A stretch of DNA of 64,000 nucleotides from Hoeflea_A sp965216535 (GTDB lineage Bacteria > Pseudomonadota > Alphaproteobacteria > Rhizobiales > Rhizobiaceae), in assembly GCA_965216535.1 (NCBI GenBank), contig OZ244175.1:6200001-6264000 (forward strand), read 5' to 3'. The notes under the pieces are model-generated. The model ran no database searches and had not been told where the DNA came from. It saw only the letters and a list, made by a program, of their open reading frames with translations. The position numbers were made by a program, and so were the translations under genes. Within the stretch, counting starts at the first letter, position 1; every line of letters starts with the position of its first letter. This document shows, piece after piece, positions 8,690 to 16,917 of this stretch.

Positions 8690-9577
8690 TCACTTGTGGG
8701 CGTTGAGCCATTCCAGCGTTGTCGGGATCATTTTTTCATCCAGGGTCGCTGGACCACCAAATGCGTCCCAGACATGATCCGTTTCGAACACGACCAGTTT
8801 CTCTTCACCGGGATGGTAGTTGAGCAGGATCTGGCCCGCCCCGGGCTGCGGCGTCACGACTGTGTCGTTGCTGCCGACAATCACCAGAAGCGGCCCCGGA
8901 TAGTCGGCGACGGCCCCTGCAGTGCTGGTTGTTGGCAGTTCGTGGTAGAAGGACCCCTTGAGAGTGGTGTCGACACCCCAGGGCAACTTGACCGTATGGG
9001 GCGTGTCCGCGTCACCGGCAATTGCGGCCGATACAACATCGTTGCCCAGCAGAGCTGAGAACGTGGCCATCGGATTGGTCACCGGTGCCCACAGAACCGT
9101 CGCCTTGACGTCAGGCCGCTCTGCGACCGCATGGGACGCGACCAGCCCGCCCTGGCTCCAGCCAAGCACCGAGATGTTGTTGCCGTCCACCGCGTCATTG
9201 GCTTTGAGCCAATCGATGGCTGCAACCGCATCGGCTATCTGGCCGCTGAAAGTCGTGTCCGCCCACTCGCCCTGGCTTTCGCCGGAGCCGCGAAAATCGA
9301 TGCGCAGGCTGGCATAGCCATTGTCGGCAAGCTGGCGCGCGGTGCGGGAGAAGACACCTTCCTCGGTGTCCTTGACCGGCAATTCATCGCGCGACCCGGT
9401 AAATCCGTGCAGCAGCAGGACAACCGGCGCCGGATCGCCATCCGGAGTTTCGAGCGTGCCGACAACATCCTGTCCGTTGACCGGAATCTTGACGACCTGT
9501 TCGGCCGCTAGCGCCGATCCGCCCATAAGCGTGGCCAAAGCTACCGCTGTTACCAGACGCGTCATTCCTGTCTTCAT
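8690..9577 (-). CDS. Exported alpha/beta hydrolase
   Basis: I take the ATG at 9577, which has a GGGAGA ribosome site, rather than one 33 nt further up. It gives 295 residues with a Sec signal peptide (MKTGMTRLVTAVALATLMGGSALA). The mature part is an alpha/beta hydrolase: oxyanion-hole HGFTG, nucleophile elbow GWSQGG, acid GSNDTVV, and the histidine in TDHVWD. The sequence is close to dienelactone-hydrolase/BAAT-like esterases. The natural substrate is not identifiable. The gene follows a terminator of the upstream OmpA gene, so it probably has its own weak promoter or lives on read-through. Confidence 0.85.
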   Translation of the reverse strand: MKTGMTRLVTAVALATLMGGSALAAEQVVKIPVNGQDVVGTLETPDGDPAPVVLLLHGFTGSRDELPVKDTEEGVFSRTARQLADNGYASLRIDFRGSGESQGEWADTTFSGQIADAVAAIDWLKANDAVDGNNISVLGWSQGGLVASHAVAERPDVKATVLWAPVTNPMATFSALLGNDVVSAAIAGDADTPHTVKLPWGVDTTLKGSFYHELPTTSTAGAVADYPGPLLVIVGSNDTVVTPQPGAGQILLNYHPGEEKLVVFETDHVWDAFGGPATLDEKMIPTTLEWLNAHK

Positions 9578-9595
9578 GTCGATGTCTCCCTGCTT

Positions 9596-9627
9596 TAAAA
9601 AAATGAACACCGCGCCGAAGCGCGGTG
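9596..9627 (-). terminator. Rho-independent terminator of the OmpA-family gene
   Basis: On the minus strand an 8-bp GC stem (CACCGCGC / GCGCGGTG) with a TTCG tetraloop is followed after four bases by seven consecutive T residues. It lies between the stop of the OmpA-like gene and the start of the hydrolase gene. Confidence 0.8.
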
Positions 9628-9664
9628 ATTGTGTGTTCGAAATGGCAAAGCCTGACGCTTGCCG

Positions 9665-10195
9665 TCAGGTGCCCTTGTACTGCGGCGCCGCTGCGTCAAA
9701 CTCCTTGCGCAGATTCACGACCACGCGGCGGTTCTGCACCTTGCAGGCGGTATCGGAACAGTTTCGCACCGGACGCTCGGTGCCATAGCCCTTGGCCCAC
9801 ATCCGCTGGGCATTGACGCCCTTGCTGGCGAGATAGGCCATCACTGCGTCTGCCCGTTCTTTCGACAGCTCGACATTCTTGGCACCGGAACCCGGATCAT
9901 CGGCAAAGCCCTGCAGTTTCACCAGCCAGTTGCGGTGCTGGCCGAGCCATGCTGCCTGCAGGTCGAGCGTTTCCTTGGCGACATCGTCAAGCTGGGCGGA
10001 ACCGGAAGCAAAATAGATCCGGCGGCCGGCATCCATGATGAATTGTTCCTCGGTGCCCTGGCGTACGTCGGCGAAACCGGCCGCCGCATTGTCGGTTCCC
10101 CTGGGCGTCAGGGTCGAGGATGTGTTGCAGCCGGCGACGGCCATTCCCGCGACAAGAAGAACCAGAGCCGAAACGGCGCTTTGCACACTATTCAT
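9665..10195 (-). CDS. OmpA-family peptidoglycan-binding lipoprotein
   Basis: Start taken at the ATG at 10195; a GTG at 10204 overlapping the previous stop is the alternative. The lipoprotein signal (LVLLVAGMAVAGC) puts the lipidated Cys near residue 23. The rest is an OmpA C-terminal domain: IYFASGSAQL, KLQGFADDPGS and the peptidoglycan-binding helix NVELSKERADAVMAYL, ending with RRVVVNLR. At 176 residues it is a stand-alone domain of the Pal/OmpA type. It is encoded directly after an L,D-transpeptidase, fitting a shared job in envelope anchoring or cell-wall remodelling. Confidence 0.87.
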   Translation of the reverse strand: MNSVQSAVSALVLLVAGMAVAGCNTSSTLTPRGTDNAAAGFADVRQGTEEQFIMDAGRRIYFASGSAQLDDVAKETLDLQAAWLGQHRNWLVKLQGFADDPGSGAKNVELSKERADAVMAYLASKGVNAQRMWAKGYGTERPVRNCSDTACKVQNRRVVVNLRKEFDAAAPQYKGT

Positions 10196-10200
10196 TCCCG

Positions 10201-10863
10201 TCACCCGTCCGTCAGGTTGTTCGCGCGCTCAGAGATATGTTCCAGAACCAGCACCGCTGTGCCTTTCGGAGTTCTTCGGTAGAGATCGATCACATCTTCA
10301 TTGATGAGACGGATACAGCCCGACGACATGTCCGAACCGATGGTCCAGGGCTGGGTGGTGCCGTGCAAGCGGTAGCCCGTATCTCCACCGCCATTGTGCA
10401 GGTAGAGTGCACGCGGTCCCAACGGATTATCCGGACCCGGATCCATATAGGCAGGCAACTCCGGCTGTCGCTTGCGCATTTCCGGCGGCGGCGTCCAGCG
10501 CGGCCAGCGCGCCTTGCGGGCGATGTTTGCCCGGCCGAACCACTGGAACCCTTCGCGGCCGACACCGACGCCATAACGCAATGCGGTGTTGTTTTCCCAG
10601 ATCCAGTAGAGATAGTGGTTGCGCGTATCGATCACGACGGTGCCGATCGGTTCATCGGAGTAATACTGCACCATCTGCCGGCGCCAGCGCTTGTCGATCG
10701 CATCGTAATTGGTCGCCCGGAAGGTAAAGCCACCGTCGGTGACATATCCCTTGTAGAAACGCGATGCTGACTGCTGCGCCGCCGCGCTTCCGGTCCACAC
10801 AAAAGGTGCTGCCAGACCCGCCGTCACTGCGGTGGCGCCCTGAATGAATTTACGCCTGTCCAT
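10201..10863 (-). CDS. Tat-exported L,D-transpeptidase (YkuD domain)
   Basis: The ATG at 10863 has a GGGAGG site 6 nt upstream; nearer or earlier ATGs fit less well. The 220-residue protein starts with a twin-arginine-type signal (MDRRKFIQGATAVTAG ... AAAQQ). The YkuD catalytic signature is complete: the His of LHGTTQPWTIG and the Cys of SSGCIRLINEDV. The enzyme forms 3-3 peptidoglycan cross-links or attaches proteins to peptidoglycan in the periplasm. The Tat-like signal, rather than Sec, is notable. Its stop overlaps the potential GTG start of the OmpA lipoprotein gene. Confidence 0.9.
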   Translation of the reverse strand: MDRRKFIQGATAVTAGLAAPFVWTGSAAAQQSASRFYKGYVTDGGFTFRATNYDAIDKRWRRQMVQYYSDEPIGTVVIDTRNHYLYWIWENNTALRYGVGVGREGFQWFGRANIARKARWPRWTPPPEMRKRQPELPAYMDPGPDNPLGPRALYLHNGGGDTGYRLHGTTQPWTIGSDMSSGCIRLINEDVIDLYRRTPKGTAVLVLEHISERANNLTDG

Positions 10864-11129
10864 AATCATCCTCCCGGCCTCTTTGCGGTCCGGTACGGCC
10901 CGCATTGCAATTGGCCTGTCATCGGTGCCGTATTAATCCGAAAAACACCCCTTCGGTCAACCGTTTGTCGGCTTTCCATTGACGAGGCTCACTTCATGTT
11001 TCGAGTGGCAACAGCTTGCAAACACTGCCATTTTGCCAGTTTACGGCAAGGAAGTGCCGCGTATCGATGGTCATCGTTGTCGTCGTCATGGTAGGCAAAC
11101 CAATATGTTCAAGCCTTGAGGAGCAGGTT
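10864..11129. other. Divergent intergenic region, about 265 bp
   Basis: This stretch separates the L,D-transpeptidase and the PLP-enzyme gene. It holds the GGGAGG site of the former and an AGGAG site 6 nt before the GTG start of the latter. I looked for a SAM-type riboswitch core because the enzyme family is methionine-related and found no convincing one. Confidence 0.5.
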
Positions 11130-12341
11130 GTGGCCAAATCCAACAGCTACACGGGACTGTCGACTACAGCGATTCACGCCGGCGAAGGTCCGGACCCGAC
11201 GACCGGTGCGTCGGCACCGAACATCGTCATGTCCTCGACCTATGTAGCGGATGAAACGACCGGTTTCTCGGCCCATGATCTCAGCGATGAAAGTCCGTTT
11301 CTCTACGGCCGTTGGGCCAATCCCTCGGTGCGTTCGCTGGAGAACAAGATCGCGGCGCTCGAGGGGACAGAATCCTGCCTCTGCCTGGCTTCAGGCATGG
11401 CGGCTGCCACCGCCATCTTTCTTACCGTGCTGTCGGAGGGCGACCATGCAATCGTCTCCGACGTCTCCTACGCCGGCGTCGCTGAACTCGCCCGCGATAC
11501 GCTGCCTCGTTTCGGTATCGAGGTGTCGCTGGTCGATATGACCGACCTGGAGGCCGTGGCGAATGCGGTGAGGCCAAACACCAGGCTGATCCATACGGAA
11601 AGCCCCGCCAATCCCATCATGCGGCTGACCGACCTTGCCGCCGTTTCGGAGATCGCCCGTCAGGCCGGCGCCAAGCACTCCTGCGATGCTACCTTCGCAT
11701 CACCGATCGGCCAGAAATCGGCGGAACTCGGCGTCGACTACGTCATGCATTCGATCACAAAATATATTGGCGGCCACGGGGATGCCATCGGTGGCGCCGT
11801 GTGCGGCACGGCGGAAGACATCAAGGGCCTGACCATCGAGGCAGCAATCCATCACGGCGGCATCCTCTCGCCGTTCAACGCCTGGCTGATCGCCCGCGGC
11901 ACGTCCACCCTGCCCCTGCGCCTGCGCGCCCACCAGGAGGGCGCCTTGGCAGTCGCCCGCTGGCTCGAAGACCATCCAAAGGTCACGAAGGTGCTCTATC
12001 CCGGGCTTGAAAGTCACCCCCAGCATGCGCTCGCCCAAAGGCAGATGCGCAACTACTCCGGCATGCTGTCCTTCCAGGTCGGCGATGAGGCAACAGGCGA
12101 AGCGCTCGCCGCCCGCATGGCGAAAGAACTCCAGGTCATCCACCACGCCGTCTCGCTCGGGCACCACCGCAGCCTCATCTGGTGGATGCCAACCTCAGGT
12201 ATGATGGAAACGTCTTTCCGCTTAAGCGGCCGGCAACTGGACAGCTACCGCGACTACGCCGGCGACGGCATCTTCCGACTGTCAATCGGACTGGAGGATG
12301 CGGAGGACCTGATCGCGGATCTTGATCGGGTGCTTGGTTAG
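11130..12341 (+). CDS. Cys/Met-metabolism PLP-dependent enzyme (cystathionine gamma-synthase / gamma-lyase family)
   Basis: I chose the GTG at 11130 because AGGAG lies 6 nt upstream and the family N-terminus begins here (AKSNSYTGLSTTAIHAG); the frame is open further upstream without similarity. The 403-residue protein has the fold-type I features YGRWANPS, ASGMAAATA and the PLP-lysine motif SITKYIGGHGD. The loop that carries the special Cys of methionine gamma-lyase reads VSYAGV here, without Cys, so a plain lyase assignment is unsafe. The reaction could be cystathionine synthesis/cleavage or O-acylhomoserine sulfhydrylation. It stands alone, convergent with glcF. Confidence 0.85.
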   Translation: MAKSNSYTGLSTTAIHAGEGPDPTTGASAPNIVMSSTYVADETTGFSAHDLSDESPFLYGRWANPSVRSLENKIAALEGTESCLCLASGMAAATAIFLTVLSEGDHAIVSDVSYAGVAELARDTLPRFGIEVSLVDMTDLEAVANAVRPNTRLIHTESPANPIMRLTDLAAVSEIARQAGAKHSCDATFASPIGQKSAELGVDYVMHSITKYIGGHGDAIGGAVCGTAEDIKGLTIEAAIHHGGILSPFNAWLIARGTSTLPLRLRAHQEGALAVARWLEDHPKVTKVLYPGLESHPQHALAQRQMRNYSGMLSFQVGDEATGEALAARMAKELQVIHHAVSLGHHRSLIWWMPTSGMMETSFRLSGRQLDSYRDYAGDGIFRLSIGLEDAEDLIADLDRVLG

Positions 12342-12353
12342 AACGTCTAACCA
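12335..12353. terminator. Palindrome spanning both convergent stop codons
   Basis: TGGTTAGA-ACG-TCTAACCA is a perfect 8-bp inverted repeat. The plus-strand TAG and the minus-strand TAG of glcF both lie in its arms. It may act as a compact bidirectional terminator, although no T-tract follows on either side. Confidence 0.45.
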
Positions 12354-13645
12354 TCCAATTCGCTCGGCTTGGGACCTCCGTAGGCCCAGTCGAGCAGTTT
12401 GACGGTGTGGACGATCGGCATGTCGGTGCCGAGTCCGATCTGGGTGATGCAGCCGATATTGCCGGTGGCGACGAGGTCGGCACCGGTTGCTTCTATGTTC
12501 CGGACCTTGCGTTCGCGCAAGCGGTCGGCGATGTCGGGCTGCATGATGTTGTAGGTGCCGGCGGAGCCGCAGCACAGATGCCCTTCGGCCGGAGCCACCA
12601 CCCTGAAGCCGGCGGCGGTCAGCAGGTCTTTCGGCTGGCGCGTGATTTTCTGGCCGTGCTGCATGGAGCAGGCCGAATGGTAGGCGACGGTCAGCGACTG
12701 GGGCGCTTCCGGCGCAGGCAAGTCGAGCGTCGCCAGATATTCCGTGACGTCTTTCGCCAGCGCCGAAACCGTCGCCGCCTTTTCGGCGTAGGCCGGATCT
12801 TCGCGCAGCATGTAGCCATAATCCTTGATCGTAGTACCGCAGCCTGACGCGGTGATGATGATGGCATCAAGCCCGCCCTGTTCCAATTCGCGCATCCAGA
12901 CATCGACATTGTGCCGCGCCGCATCCAGCGACTGCTCCTCGCGACCCATGTGATGGACCAGCGAACCGCAGCAGACCTCGCCGGCCGGCACCACCACCTC
13001 GATGCCCAGCCGGTTCAAGAGTCGAATAGCCGCAGCGTTGGTCTGAGGTTCCAGCACCGACTGGGCGCAACCGGTCAAGATTGCAACCCGACCCTGTCGA
13101 CTGACCGTAGGTGCATGCGTCGCCGGTCCCGCGCCGGGTTTTTCGATCCGGCGGGGCGCCAGGTCGAGCATGGCCCCCATGGGCTTCAGACCAGGTAGCC
13201 TCTTCAGCAAGGGTGCAAAGGGGCGCGAAAGGCGCGCCAGATGCAGCGCTGCACGAAAGCGCCGGGGAAACGGCAGAACCAGAGCCAGGATCTGTCGTGT
13301 CAGCCGGTTCATGAACGGACGCTGGTAGGTCTTCTCGATATGGGCGCGGGCATGGTCGATCAGATGCATATAGTGCACGCCCGACGGACAGGTGGTCATG
13401 CAGGCGAGGCAGGACAGGCACCGGTCGATATGGGTGACGATCTGCTCATCGGCTGGACGGTCATTCTCCAGCATGTCCTTGATCAGATAGATGCGTCCGC
13501 GGGGACTGTCGAGCTCGTTGCCGAGCGTGACATAGGTCGGGCAGGTCGCCGTGCAGAAGCCGCAATGGACACATTTGCGCAGGATGGACTCGGCCTCGGC
13601 GACACCGCTGTCGGCAAGCTGTTCGGCCGTGAAGTTCGTCTGCAT
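12347..13645 (-). CDS. glcF: Glycolate oxidase iron-sulfur subunit GlcF
   Basis: The 432-residue protein has two 4Fe-4S motifs, CVHCGFCTATCP (Cys 25, 28, 31, 35) and CLSCLACMTTCP (Cys 76, 79, 82, 86). Two CCG-type cysteine-rich domains follow (TGCAQSVLEP ... EVCCGSLVHHMG and YHSACSMQHG ... HLCCGSAGTYN). This is the standard GlcF/LldE-like architecture. It passes electrons from the flavin subunits GlcD/GlcE to the respiratory chain during oxidation of glycolate to glyoxylate. It is the last gene of the operon, and a small membrane protein gene sits between it and glcE. Confidence 0.95.
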   Translation of the reverse strand: MQTNFTAEQLADSGVAEAESILRKCVHCGFCTATCPTYVTLGNELDSPRGRIYLIKDMLENDRPADEQIVTHIDRCLSCLACMTTCPSGVHYMHLIDHARAHIEKTYQRPFMNRLTRQILALVLPFPRRFRAALHLARLSRPFAPLLKRLPGLKPMGAMLDLAPRRIEKPGAGPATHAPTVSRQGRVAILTGCAQSVLEPQTNAAAIRLLNRLGIEVVVPAGEVCCGSLVHHMGREEQSLDAARHNVDVWMRELEQGGLDAIIITASGCGTTIKDYGYMLREDPAYAEKAATVSALAKDVTEYLATLDLPAPEAPQSLTVAYHSACSMQHGQKITRQPKDLLTAAGFRVVAPAEGHLCCGSAGTYNIMQPDIADRLRERKVRNIEATGADLVATGNIGCITQIGLGTDMPIVHTVKLLDWAYGGPKPSELDG

Positions 13646-13669
13646 GCAAATGTGTCCTCCGGATACGGA

Positions 13670-14050
13670 TCAGACCATCCAGGTCTCGGGATTGTCGATC
13701 GGTGCTTCGCGCGTGATCGCCTGAAGACCCTTGACGCAGCGCACGACGAACCAGATCAACGCCGCGAACATCAGCAGGAAACCGATGCCGACAAAGGCCA
13801 GAACAAAGCAGATCACGGAATAGAGCAGTCCGATCCAGAACGTGCGGATCTGGTACGTGTAGTGGCTGTCGAGCCACGGATCGGCGTTGCCGCGGTTCAT
13901 GTAGGCAAAGACCAGGCCGACGAAAAGCGACAGGCCGATGGCAAGGCTGACGAGATATAAGATGTAGACGAGCTGGACATTCTGGCGTCCTGGCTCGATC
14001 CAGGATCCCGCGTCGTTCGAAGGCTTGTTGTCCGGCAACTGATCGCTCAT
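13670..14050 (-). CDS. Small integral membrane protein (DUF4870-like) inside the glc operon
   Basis: The ATG at 14050 follows an AGGAG site and gives 126 residues. A hydrophilic N-terminus of about 30 residues precedes three or four hydrophobic segments (around 30-52, 68-88 and 88-108). The composition resembles DUF4870-type proteins; I am not certain of the family. The gene lies between glcE and glcF on the same strand with 24-34 nt gaps, so it is almost surely co-transcribed. A link to glycolate oxidation (membrane docking or transport) is only inferred from position. Confidence 0.8.
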   Translation of the reverse strand: MSDQLPDNKPSNDAGSWIEPGRQNVQLVYILYLVSLAIGLSLFVGLVFAYMNRGNADPWLDSHYTYQIRTFWIGLLYSVICFVLAFVGIGFLLMFAALIWFVVRCVKGLQAITREAPIDNPETWMV

Positions 14051-14084
14051 GGATATCTCCTCTTTCCGCAAGTGATGCGAAACA

Positions 14085-15308
14085 CTACCCCATTCGGCCG
14101 GGATTGAGGATCATTTCCGGATCGAACTGATGTTTGAGCCGGTTTGTCAAAGCCGCCAGCGCCGGTTCGGACGGTTCGAATACGGCTTCGGCATTGCGCA
14201 TATCGGCCGTCGCACGCACGAGGGTCGCGTGACCGCCGCCTAGCGCCCGCAGCGTTTTGCGCAGCGTATCGGCCTCAGCGTCAGCTTCCATGCGAAGCCA
14301 CACCAGACCGCCCTGCCAATCGTAAAACGCGTCGACACCGGCCTGCAGGCGCAACGCCGCGACGAGTTGATGACCTGCCGACGGCGCCGCCGAGACGCGC
14401 CAGACGGCACGCTCCGTCCCATCCTGAAACGGTTTGACATCGCGGATCTCGCGCCACAGTTTTTCAGTCTCTTCAGCACCGAGCCGATGGCATGGTCCGG
14501 TCGACTGCAGCATTGCCATCAGCCGCTCCAGCCGGTACTCGACCGACTGCTCGAAGCCCTCCAGTCGCAGAACCGTCGCGGGTCCGTCCGGCAAACCGCC
14601 GTCGAGAAAACGAAAGCGCACGCTTTCCGGCAGATGGGCAGCGCCGGAGACCTCCGCGCTGGACCCCATGGCACGGGCCATCACGGTGGCGGCATCTGCA
14701 TCGTTGAGGTCGGACACAATCAGCGTTGCCTGGGTTTCGGCCTTCGGCAGAACCTTGAAGGTGACCTCGGTCAGCACCGCCAGGGTTCCCCAAGAGCCCG
14801 AGATGCCTCGAGACAGATCATAACCGGTGACATTCTTGACGACCCTGCCTCCGGATTTGATCAGGTCGCCATGGCCCGTGACAGCACGGATGCCAAGGGC
14901 ATGATCGCGTGCGGCGCCGGCCTTGAGGCGGCGTGGACCCGACAGGTTGGTCGCCAGCACGGCGCCGACTGTGCCGCGGCGGGAGTTTTCCGCCCCCAGC
15001 AGCGGGCGGTAGTCCATCGGCTCGAACTGAAGTTCCTGATTGTTTTCAGCGAGAAGGGTCTCGATCTCCTCTAGCGGTGTGCCGGCCTTCGCGGTCAACA
15101 CCAGTTCCTCAGGTTCGTAGAGCGTAACACCCGTGAGATCCGAAAGGTCAAGACGATGGGCCGCTTGTACCGGCTTGCCGATACCGCGTTTCGATCCGTG
15201 ACCGGTGATTTCAAGCGGCGCGGCTTCCGAGATGGCCCACTGCACGGCATCGCGTACCTGGTCCTCGGTGTCGGGCCGAAAGGTGTGGCTGTCTGCCGTT
15301 TCAGTCAT
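14085..15308 (-). CDS. glcE: Glycolate oxidase FAD-binding subunit GlcE
   Basis: The ATG at 15308 gives 407 residues beginning MTETADSHTF; the frame continues upstream into glcD but without GlcE character. The FAD_binding_4 (PCMH-type) domain is visible: LEITGHGSKRGIGKP, VLATNLSGPRRLKAGAARD, and SGGRVVKNVTGYDLSRGISG. The C-terminal end LKHQFDPEMILNPGRMG is typical of the family. GlcE is an accessory flavin subunit of the D-lactate/glycolate oxidase complex. Its start is 5 nt after the glcD stop. Confidence 0.94.
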   Translation of the reverse strand: MTETADSHTFRPDTEDQVRDAVQWAISEAAPLEITGHGSKRGIGKPVQAAHRLDLSDLTGVTLYEPEELVLTAKAGTPLEEIETLLAENNQELQFEPMDYRPLLGAENSRRGTVGAVLATNLSGPRRLKAGAARDHALGIRAVTGHGDLIKSGGRVVKNVTGYDLSRGISGSWGTLAVLTEVTFKVLPKAETQATLIVSDLNDADAATVMARAMGSSAEVSGAAHLPESVRFRFLDGGLPDGPATVLRLEGFEQSVEYRLERLMAMLQSTGPCHRLGAEETEKLWREIRDVKPFQDGTERAVWRVSAAPSAGHQLVAALRLQAGVDAFYDWQGGLVWLRMEADAEADTLRKTLRALGGGHATLVRATADMRNAEAVFEPSEPALAALTNRLKHQFDPEMILNPGRMG

Positions 15309-15313
15309 GGCGT

Positions 15314-16810
15314 TCAAAACCGCGGAATGTCGGGGAACGGTATCTGCCCCCGGGAGATATGCATGCGTCCCATTTCGGCGCAGCGGCGCAATTGCGGGAA
15401 CACCTTGCCCGGGTTGAGCAGGTGCTGTTCGTCGAAGGCGCATTTGACGCGAATCTGCTGGTCGAGATCGTCCTCGCTGAACATCGTGCCCATCAGGTCG
15501 CGCTTCTCGACACCGACGCCGTGTTCGCCGGTGAGCACGCCGCCGACTTCCACGCAAAGCCTGAGGATGTCATTGCCGAAATCCTCCGCCTTCTGCAATT
15601 CGCCCGGCACATTGGCATCGTAGAGGATCAGCGGGTGCAGATTGCCATCGCCGGCATGAAAGACATTGGCAACCGACAGGCCATATTGATCGGAAAGGCG
15701 GCGCATGCCCGCGAGCACCTCCGGCAGCTTCTTGCGCGGGATCGTTCCGTCCATGCAGTAGTAGTCGGGCGATATCCGGCCAACGGCCGGAAACGCCGCC
15801 TTGCGGCCGGCCCAGAAAGTCTGGCGCTCTTCCTCGCTGTTGGAAACGCGCGACATGAACGCGCCGTTGCGGCCGGCGATCGCTTCGACTTCGCCGATCA
15901 AGAGATCGACCTCGGCTTCCGGCCCGTCGAGTTCGACAATTAGCAACGCCTCGACATCGAGCGGATAACCGGCCTGGACGAAATCCTCGGCTGCGCGGAT
16001 CGCGGGGCCGTCCATCATTTCGATGCCGCCCGGAATGATTCCGGTTCCGATGATATCGGCAACGCATTGACCCGCCTGCTCGCTGCTTGGAAATCCAACG
16101 AGCATGGCGCGCGCTGTCTCCGGCTTCTGAAGAATTCTCACCGTCACTTCGGTGACAACGCCGAGCAACCCTTCCGATCCGGTCATGATACCCAGGAGAT
16201 CGTAGCCGGGGCTGTCCAGGTGCCGGCCGCCGAGCCTGATCACATCGCCATTGATCAGCACCATTTCGAGCCCGAGCACATTGTTGGTTGTCAGGCCGTA
16301 TTTGAGGCAGTGCACGCCGCCGGCGTTCTCAGCCACGTTGCCGCCGATGGAACAGGCGATCTGCGACGACGGGTCAGGGGCGTAGTAGAAGCCCTCCCCT
16401 TCGACCGCATGGGTAACGCCGAGATTGGTCACGCCCGGCTGGACGACGGCAATGCGGTCCTCGTAGTCGATGTCCAGCACCTGATTGAAACGCGACATCA
16501 CAAGCAGAACAGCATCCTCAAGCGGCAGTGCGCCGCCGGATAGCGAGGTCCCCGAACCGCGCGGCACCACTCGAATGCCGTTCTTGTCGCAGTATTTCAG
16601 GATGCGCGACACCTGCTGCACGGTTTCCGGCAGCACCACGACGAGCGGCAATTGCCGATAGGCCGTCAGCCCGTCGGTTTCGAAAGCGCGCATTTCGTTG
16701 GTAGCGTCGACGACACCCTCGCCCGGCACGATATCGCGCAAATCCGCGACGATACGGTCTCGTCGCGCCATCACTTCGGCTATGGGCTCGGGCATCTTCG
16801 GGTTGGTCAT
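15314..16810 (-). CDS. glcD: Glycolate oxidase catalytic subunit GlcD
   Basis: This 498-residue FAD-linked 2-hydroxyacid oxidase has the FAD-binding loop VVPRGSGTSLSGGALP (about 83-98), SIGGNVAENAGG, and the C-terminal catalytic block FHAGDGNLHP and GEHGVGVEKRDLM, ending with NPGKVFPQ. All are diagnostic for GlcD. It is the first gene of glcD-glcE-(membrane protein)-glcF, preceded by GAAGGACC as ribosome site and by a promoter region shared with a LysR-type gene. It oxidises glycolate to glyoxylate for use as a carbon source or in photorespiration-like salvage. Confidence 0.95.
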   Translation of the reverse strand: MTNPKMPEPIAEVMARRDRIVADLRDIVPGEGVVDATNEMRAFETDGLTAYRQLPLVVVLPETVQQVSRILKYCDKNGIRVVPRGSGTSLSGGALPLEDAVLLVMSRFNQVLDIDYEDRIAVVQPGVTNLGVTHAVEGEGFYYAPDPSSQIACSIGGNVAENAGGVHCLKYGLTTNNVLGLEMVLINGDVIRLGGRHLDSPGYDLLGIMTGSEGLLGVVTEVTVRILQKPETARAMLVGFPSSEQAGQCVADIIGTGIIPGGIEMMDGPAIRAAEDFVQAGYPLDVEALLIVELDGPEAEVDLLIGEVEAIAGRNGAFMSRVSNSEEERQTFWAGRKAAFPAVGRISPDYYCMDGTIPRKKLPEVLAGMRRLSDQYGLSVANVFHAGDGNLHPLILYDANVPGELQKAEDFGNDILRLCVEVGGVLTGEHGVGVEKRDLMGTMFSEDDLDQQIRVKCAFDEQHLLNPGKVFPQLRRCAEMGRMHISRGQIPFPDIPRF

Positions 16811-16837
16811 GGTCCTTCCATAGACGCTGAATCTTAA

Positions 16838-16858
16838 TTGGTCAACTTTTTTTACCAG
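16838..16858. promoter_or_regulatory. Candidate GntR/FadR-type operator in the glcD promoter
   Basis: TTGGTCAAC and ACCAG flank a run of seven T in the glcD/LysR intergenic region. The TGGTCAACT part recurs on the opposite strand upstream of the GlcC-like regulator gene at 56097-56105. E. coli glc genes are controlled by a GntR-family protein, GlcC, so this may be its site (inference). Confidence 0.4.
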
Positions 16859-16917
16859 TGAGTCTTGAGCACTTCATGAACCGTTGAGAGGGGCGGTCCG
16901 CCACGCTACAAGGCGGC

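Noticed and set aside
10864..11129. Possible SAM-type riboswitch upstream of the Cys/Met PLP enzyme
   Set aside because: No recognisable conserved core or pseudoknot-like pairing was found by eye; a covariance-model search would be needed to overturn this.
15309..15557. N-terminal extension of the glcE frame into glcD
   Set aside because: The extension is Arg-rich and unrelated to GlcE; the family N-terminus begins at 15308.
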